Shown here: in pieces, positions 60,721-64,000 of the stretch
Layout: the number at the start of each line of letters is the position of its first letter
Position numbering within the stretch: the first letter of the stretch is position 1
Assembly (NCBI GenBank): GCA_028279365.1
Contig: JANQNX010000006.1
Coordinates: forward strand, 1 to 64,000
Source: Gammaproteobacteria bacterium
Lineage (GTDB): Bacteria > Pseudomonadota > Gammaproteobacteria > Eutrophobiales > Eutrophobiaceae
DNA: 64,000 nt
Direction: 5' to 3'
The notes under the pieces: generated by a model
Told to the model about the DNA's origin: nothing
The model's input: the letters and a program-made list of their open reading frames with translations, nothing else
Databases searched by the model: none
Program-made: the position numbers and the translations under genes

Positions 60721-63123
60721 AGGTCTGATTAAATCGTTTTTATCGCCCTCTCTCTCGTCTTGCTTTTTCACTATATCAGATTTTGAACGCTTTTTTACAC
60801 CGGGTTTCGGCATCTTTTCGAGCGCTACATCAAGCACTTCATCTATCCAACGCACCGGTCTGATATCAAGATTTTGTTTAATATTCTTGGGTATCTCCGC
60901 TAATTCTCTATTGTTTTCTTCCGGAATTAAGACTGTTTCTATGCCGCCACGTAACGCCGCCAGAAGCTTTTCTTTTAATCCGCCTATCGGCAAAACTTCA
61001 CCACGCAAGGTAATCTCTCCGGTCATTGCAACACTGGATTTCACCGGAATACCACAAAGCGCTGAGACCAATGCGGTACACATACCGACACCGGCACTCG
61101 GGCCATCTTTTGGCGTGGCGCCTTCGGGCACGTGGATATGAAAATCATGGTCTTTATAAAAATCTGATTCAATACCCAATATCTCGCTTCGGGATCTCAC
61201 TACCGTCATTGCCGCTTCGATTGATTCCTGCATCACATCGCCCAGTTTACCGGTACGGGTAATTTTACCTTTGCCATCAACAATCGCGGCTTCAATAGTG
61301 AGTAATTCTCCACCGACTTCCGTCCATGCAAGGCCAGTAACCTGACCGATGCGATTTTCTTCTTCCGCTTTGCCATAGCGAAATTTCTTTACTCCAAGCA
61401 GCGCTTCAAGTTTCTTTGAAGTGATGGCAACAGACTTGCCTGACGGTTTGAGTAATATTTCTTTGACCACCTTACGACAAATATTCGCAATCTCACGATC
61501 AAGATTCCTGACCCCTGCCTCACGGGTGTAATAACGAATCGTTTCTCTAATAGCCGTATCGCGAATGGTAATTTCGTCTTCTTTCAAGCCGTTTCTTTCC
61601 AGCTGTTTTGGAATCAGATAACGCTTGGCAATATTCACTTTTTCATCTTCGGTATAGCCGGATATGCGAATCACTTCCATTCTATCGAGCAGCGGTGCCG
61701 GAATATTTAAACTATTGGCAGTGGTGACAAACATGACTTCGGATAAGTCATAATCCACTTCAAGATAATGATCGTTAAAGGTGTTGTTTTGTTCCGGGTC
61801 CAATACCTCTAGTAATGCGGAGGCCGGATCGCCACGAAAATCCATCGCCATCTTATCGATTTCATCTAATAGAAATAGAGGGTTTTTCTTTCCAATCTTG
61901 GACATACCCTGCACGATCTTGCCCGGCATCGAACCAATATAGGTACGGCGATGCCCTCGAATTTCGGCCTCATCGCGAACACCGCCCAGCGACATACGCA
62001 CAAACTTACGGTTAGTCGCGCGCGCAATAGAACGACCCAGTGATGTCTTACCCACACCTGGTGGACCGACCAAACACAAAATCGGGCCCTTCATCTTCTT
62101 AACGCGCTGCTGAACTGCGAGATACTCAAGAATGCGTTCCTTTACCTTCTCAAGCCCATAATGATCTTCTTCCAACACCTGTTCAGCCTTGGTGATATCT
62201 TTCGAGACCTTGCTGCGCCCCTTCCATGGCACGCTAATAAGCCAGTCGACATAATTACGAACTACTGTCGCCTCAGCTGACATCGGCGACATCATCCGCA
62301 GTTTATTCAATTCTGATTCCGCTTTTTCCTTCGCTTCCTTGTGCATGCCGGCTTTTTCAATTTTCTCTGCCAGCTCTTCCAGCTCGTTGGGCACATCTTC
62401 CATTTCGCCCAGTTCTTTTTGAATGGCCTTCATTTGTTCATTCAAATAGTACTCACGCTGACTCTTTTCCATTTGTGATTTGACGCGACCGCGTATGCGT
62501 TTTTCCACCTGTAACAAATCAATCTCTGATTCCATCAGGTGAATCAGGTGTTCCAATCGTTCTTTTATATCGATGATTTCCAACACATGCTGCTTTTCTT
62601 CAATCTTGATCGACATGTGGGCCGCAATCGTATCGGCCAATCGACTGGCATCATCAATACTGGTCAATGATGAGATAATTTCTGGCGGGACTTTCTTATT
62701 TAATTTTACATACTGTTCAAACTGGTTCATGGCTGATCGCGCATGCACATCCATTTCCTGTTCATCAACAATATTCGGCTCCAGGATCTCGGCGTCGGCG
62801 ACAAACATACCATCTTGTTCCACATAGTTATCGATGCTTGCGCGCGACGTCCCTTCCACCAAGACTTTTATCGTGCCGTCCGGTAATTTCAGTAATTGAA
62901 GAATATTTGCCAGGGTGCCTATATCATAGGTCTGGTCCTGGCCGGGCTCATCTTCTGCCGCACTTTTTTGCGCGACCAAAAGAATCTGTTTGTTTCCTTC
63001 CATTGCCTTGTCGAGTGCCTTGATCGATTTTTCACGTCCGACAAACAGTGGTATCACCATATGTGGATAAACAACGACATCGCGAAGTGGGAGAACGGGT
63101 AAGGTTTCAGATTTTTGCGTCAT
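60715..63123 (-). CDS. lon: ATP-dependent protease Lon
   Basis: This encodes 802 residues: an N-terminal substrate-binding domain ([23 protein letters not shown]), a coiled-coil linker, an AAA+ module with Walker [12 protein letters not shown] and Walker [12 protein letters not shown], and a protease domain with the catalytic Ser in PKDGPSAG and Lys in [14 protein letters not shown]. The C-terminus extends as a charged tail ([14 protein letters not shown]). It degrades misfolded and regulatory proteins in the cytosol. It sits between clpX and hupB, with a hairpin and promoter-like sequence upstream. Confidence 0.97.
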   Translation of the reverse strand: MTQKSETLPVLPLRDVVVYPHMVIPLFVGREKSIKALDKAMEGNKQILLVAQKSAAEDEPGQDQTYDIGTLANILQLLKLPDGTIKVLVEGTSRASIDNYVEQDGMFVADAEILEPNIVDEQEMDVHARSAMNQFEQYVKLNKKVPPEIISSLTSIDDASRLADTIAAHMSIKIEEKQHVLEIIDIKERLEHLIHLMESEIDLLQVEKRIRGRVKSQMEKSQREYYLNEQMKAIQKELGEMEDVPNELEELAEKIEKAGMHKEAKEKAESELNKLRMMSPMSAEATVVRNYVDWLISVPWKGRSKVSKDITKAEQVLEEDHYGLEKVKERILEYLAVQQRVKKMKGPILCLVGPPGVGKTSLGRSIARATNRKFVRMSLGGVRDEAEIRGHRRTYIGSMPGKIVQGMSKIGKKNPLFLLDEIDKMAMDFRGDPASALLEVLDPEQNNTFNDHYLEVDYDLSEVMFVTTANSLNIPAPLLDRMEVIRISGYTEDEKVNIAKRYLIPKQLERNGLKEDEITIRDTAIRETIRYYTREAGVRNLDREIANICRKVVKEILLKPSGKSVAITSKKLEALLGVKKFRYGKAEEENRIGQVTGLAWTEVGGELLTIEAAIVDGKGKITRTGKLGDVMQESIEAAMTVVRSRSEILGIESDFYKDHDFHIHVPEGATPKDGPSAGVGMCTALVSALCGIPVKSSVAMTGEITLRGEVLPIGGLKEKLLAALRGGIETVLIPEENNRELAEIPKNIKQNLDIRPVRWIDEVLDVALEKMPKPGVKKRSKSDIVKKQDEREGDKNDLIRPH

Positions 63124-63183
63124 GATTGCCTTTTGTTATGAATGATAAAGGGAAATATCAATCGATATCTAATTATAAAGCTA

Positions 63184-63220
63184 TATATTGTGATGAAACC
63201 GCCTTTTTTCAAGCGGTTTC
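63184..63220 (-). promoter_or_regulatory. hairpin plus candidate promoter upstream of lon
   Basis: GAAACCGC (63195-63202) and GCGGTTTC (63213-63220) form an 8-bp stem that could end clpX transcripts, though no T-run follows. On the minus strand the loop carries CTTGAAA: TTGAAA (63207-63212), a 17-bp spacer and AATATA (63184-63189) make a plausible sigma70 promoter for lon. CTTGAAA also fits the heat-shock -35 box, but no CCCCAT-type -10 follows. A further TATAAT at 63172-63177 lacks a -35. Confidence 0.4.
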
Positions 63221-63270
63221 TCACACTAATGGACTGGTATTTTTGATACTGGATTGTGAGATATAAAAAA

Positions 63271-64000
63271 TCAATCTGACGCTGCTTTAGGCATCTCGGA
63301 ACCATCATAAATCATCAATGGCTCAGACTCACCATTAATCACACCTTCATCAATGACAACCTTGGTCACGTTTTCCATGGAAGGTAAATCATACATGGTA
63401 TCAAGCAAGACATTTTCCATAATCGAGCGAAGCCCACGCGCGCCAGTCTTTCTTTCCATCGATTTCTTAGCGACAGCACGTAACGCGTCTTCCCGAAACT
63501 CAAGCTCACAATTTTCCATTTCAAACAAACGTACATATTGTTTGGTAATCGCATTTTTCGGCTCGAGCAGGATTTCAACCAATTGATCCTCATCCAACTC
63601 ATCAAGCGTTGCAGCAACCGGCAGTCGGCCGACAAACTCAGGGATTAAACCATATTTAATCAGATCTTCAGGTTCAACCGAGTGAATGATTTCACTGATG
63701 CTTTTACGATCATCTTTACTCTTCACTTCAGCAGAGAAACCAATGCCGCCTTTTTCCGAGCGCTCTCTAATGATCTTGTCTAGACCTGCGAACGCACCGC
63801 CACAGATAAACAGGATATTTGCTGTATTAACCTGTAAAAATTCTTGTTGAGGATGTTTACGTCCACCTTGAGGTGGAACCGAGGCAACAGTACCCTCGAT
63901 CAATTTTAACAGGGCCTGTTGCACCCCTTCGCCGGAAACATCACGCGTAATAGACGGGTTATCAGATTTGCGCGAAATTTTATCAATCTCATCAATATAA
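63271..64000 (-). CDS. clpX: ATP-dependent Clp protease ATP-binding subunit ClpX (5' part outside window)
   Basis: About 243 C-terminal residues are visible, and the frame stays open to the window edge. The first residues hold Walker B (YIDEIDKI), then [42 protein letters not shown] ([15 protein letters not shown]; sensor region) and [24 protein letters not shown], all ClpX hallmarks. The zinc-binding N-terminus and Walker A lie outside. ClpX unfolds substrates for ClpP. Position before lon is the conserved arrangement. Confidence 0.96.
   Translation of the reverse strand, partial: YIDEIDKISRKSDNPSITRDVSGEGVQQALLKLIEGTVASVPPQGGRKHPQQEFLQVNTANILFICGGAFAGLDKIIRERSEKGGIGFSAEVKSKDDRKSISEIIHSVEPEDLIKYGLIPEFVGRLPVAATLDELDEDQLVEILLEPKNAITKQYVRLFEMENCELEFREDALRAVAKKSMERKTGARGLRSIMENVLLDTMYDLPSMENVTKVVIDEGVINGESEPLMIYDGSEMPKAASD

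Noticed and set aside
63207..63213. Heat-shock (sigma32) promoter for lon based on CTTGAAA
   Set aside because: No CCCCAT-type -10 box occurs at 11-16 bp; the sequence fits a sigma70 promoter better, and the box lies in a hairpin loop.

Overview
The window is a chromosomal segment from a gammaproteobacterium of moderate GC content. The conserved order clpX-lon-hupB-tRNA-ppiD at the right end, an intact Mla phospholipid-transport set, a UspE-type tandem stress protein, YciA, FabI and an FNR-type operator all point there. A SbtA/SbtB bicarbonate-uptake pair suggests inorganic-carbon scavenging, so an autotrophic or facultatively autotrophic lifestyle is plausible. No RuBisCO or energy-oxidation locus lies in the window to prove it. 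I see no rRNA, CRISPR array, insertion sequence, integrase or phage module.

Layout. 0-3.6 kb is AT-rich accessory DNA: a small secreted protein, an exported protein of unknown family, a PsiE-family membrane protein and a surface protein with a PEP-CTERM-like tail. 3.7-9.1 kb is a stress operon (CtpF-like P-type ATPase, CPA2 antiporter, tandem Usp), separated by an FNR-like box from a c-type cytochrome. 10-14.5 kb carries a Y-family polymerase and a MASE1-PAS-PAS-GGDEF-EAL cyclic-di-GMP protein.

14.5-22.9 kb is the most unusual part: eight tightly packed minus-strand genes. In order of transcription they encode a low-complexity secreted protein, a lipoprotein, an anchored helical-repeat/PEGA protein, an anchored PEGA/SUMF1-fold protein without the formylglycine-generating cysteines, a 51-residue single-pass protein, a MotA/TolQ/ExbB-type proton channel, and two VWA proteins. 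The VWA proteins share an ExbD/MotB-like N-terminal membrane segment with an acidic residue. I interpret the locus as an uncharacterised ion-driven envelope machine in which VWA domains replace the usual periplasmic domains of the stator B subunit.

23-29.8 kb holds DUF2237, a K+ channel, a symporter/DUF3311/PEP-mutase-family operon, a polyphosphate:AMP phosphotransferase and sbtAB. 30-34.4 kb is one giant exported Sel1-repeat protein with acidic linkers carrying six copies of a GFFSRL-like motif. 34.4-37.9 kb is mlaFED plus an inverted mlaC, with a DUF429 gene between them. 38-47 kb is mixed housekeeping and redox: TVP38 plus a MerA-like flavoprotein, a FieF-like exporter, glutathione reductase, an AraC regulator, a YHS protein, a lipoprotein and a YHYH protein. 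47-49.3 kb is an AT-rich two-gene unit (alpha/beta hydrolase and lipoprotein). 49.4-56 kb is a Yej-type peptide ABC operon with a YciA thioesterase inside it. 56-64 kb is core: fabI, a dicarboxylate symporter, ppiD, tRNA-Asp, tRNA-Val, hupB, lon and the 3' part of clpX.

Several start codons were moved downstream from the longest open frame on the basis of ribosome-binding sites or signal peptides; each case is noted. All functional calls come from recognising motifs by eye; no database search was run.
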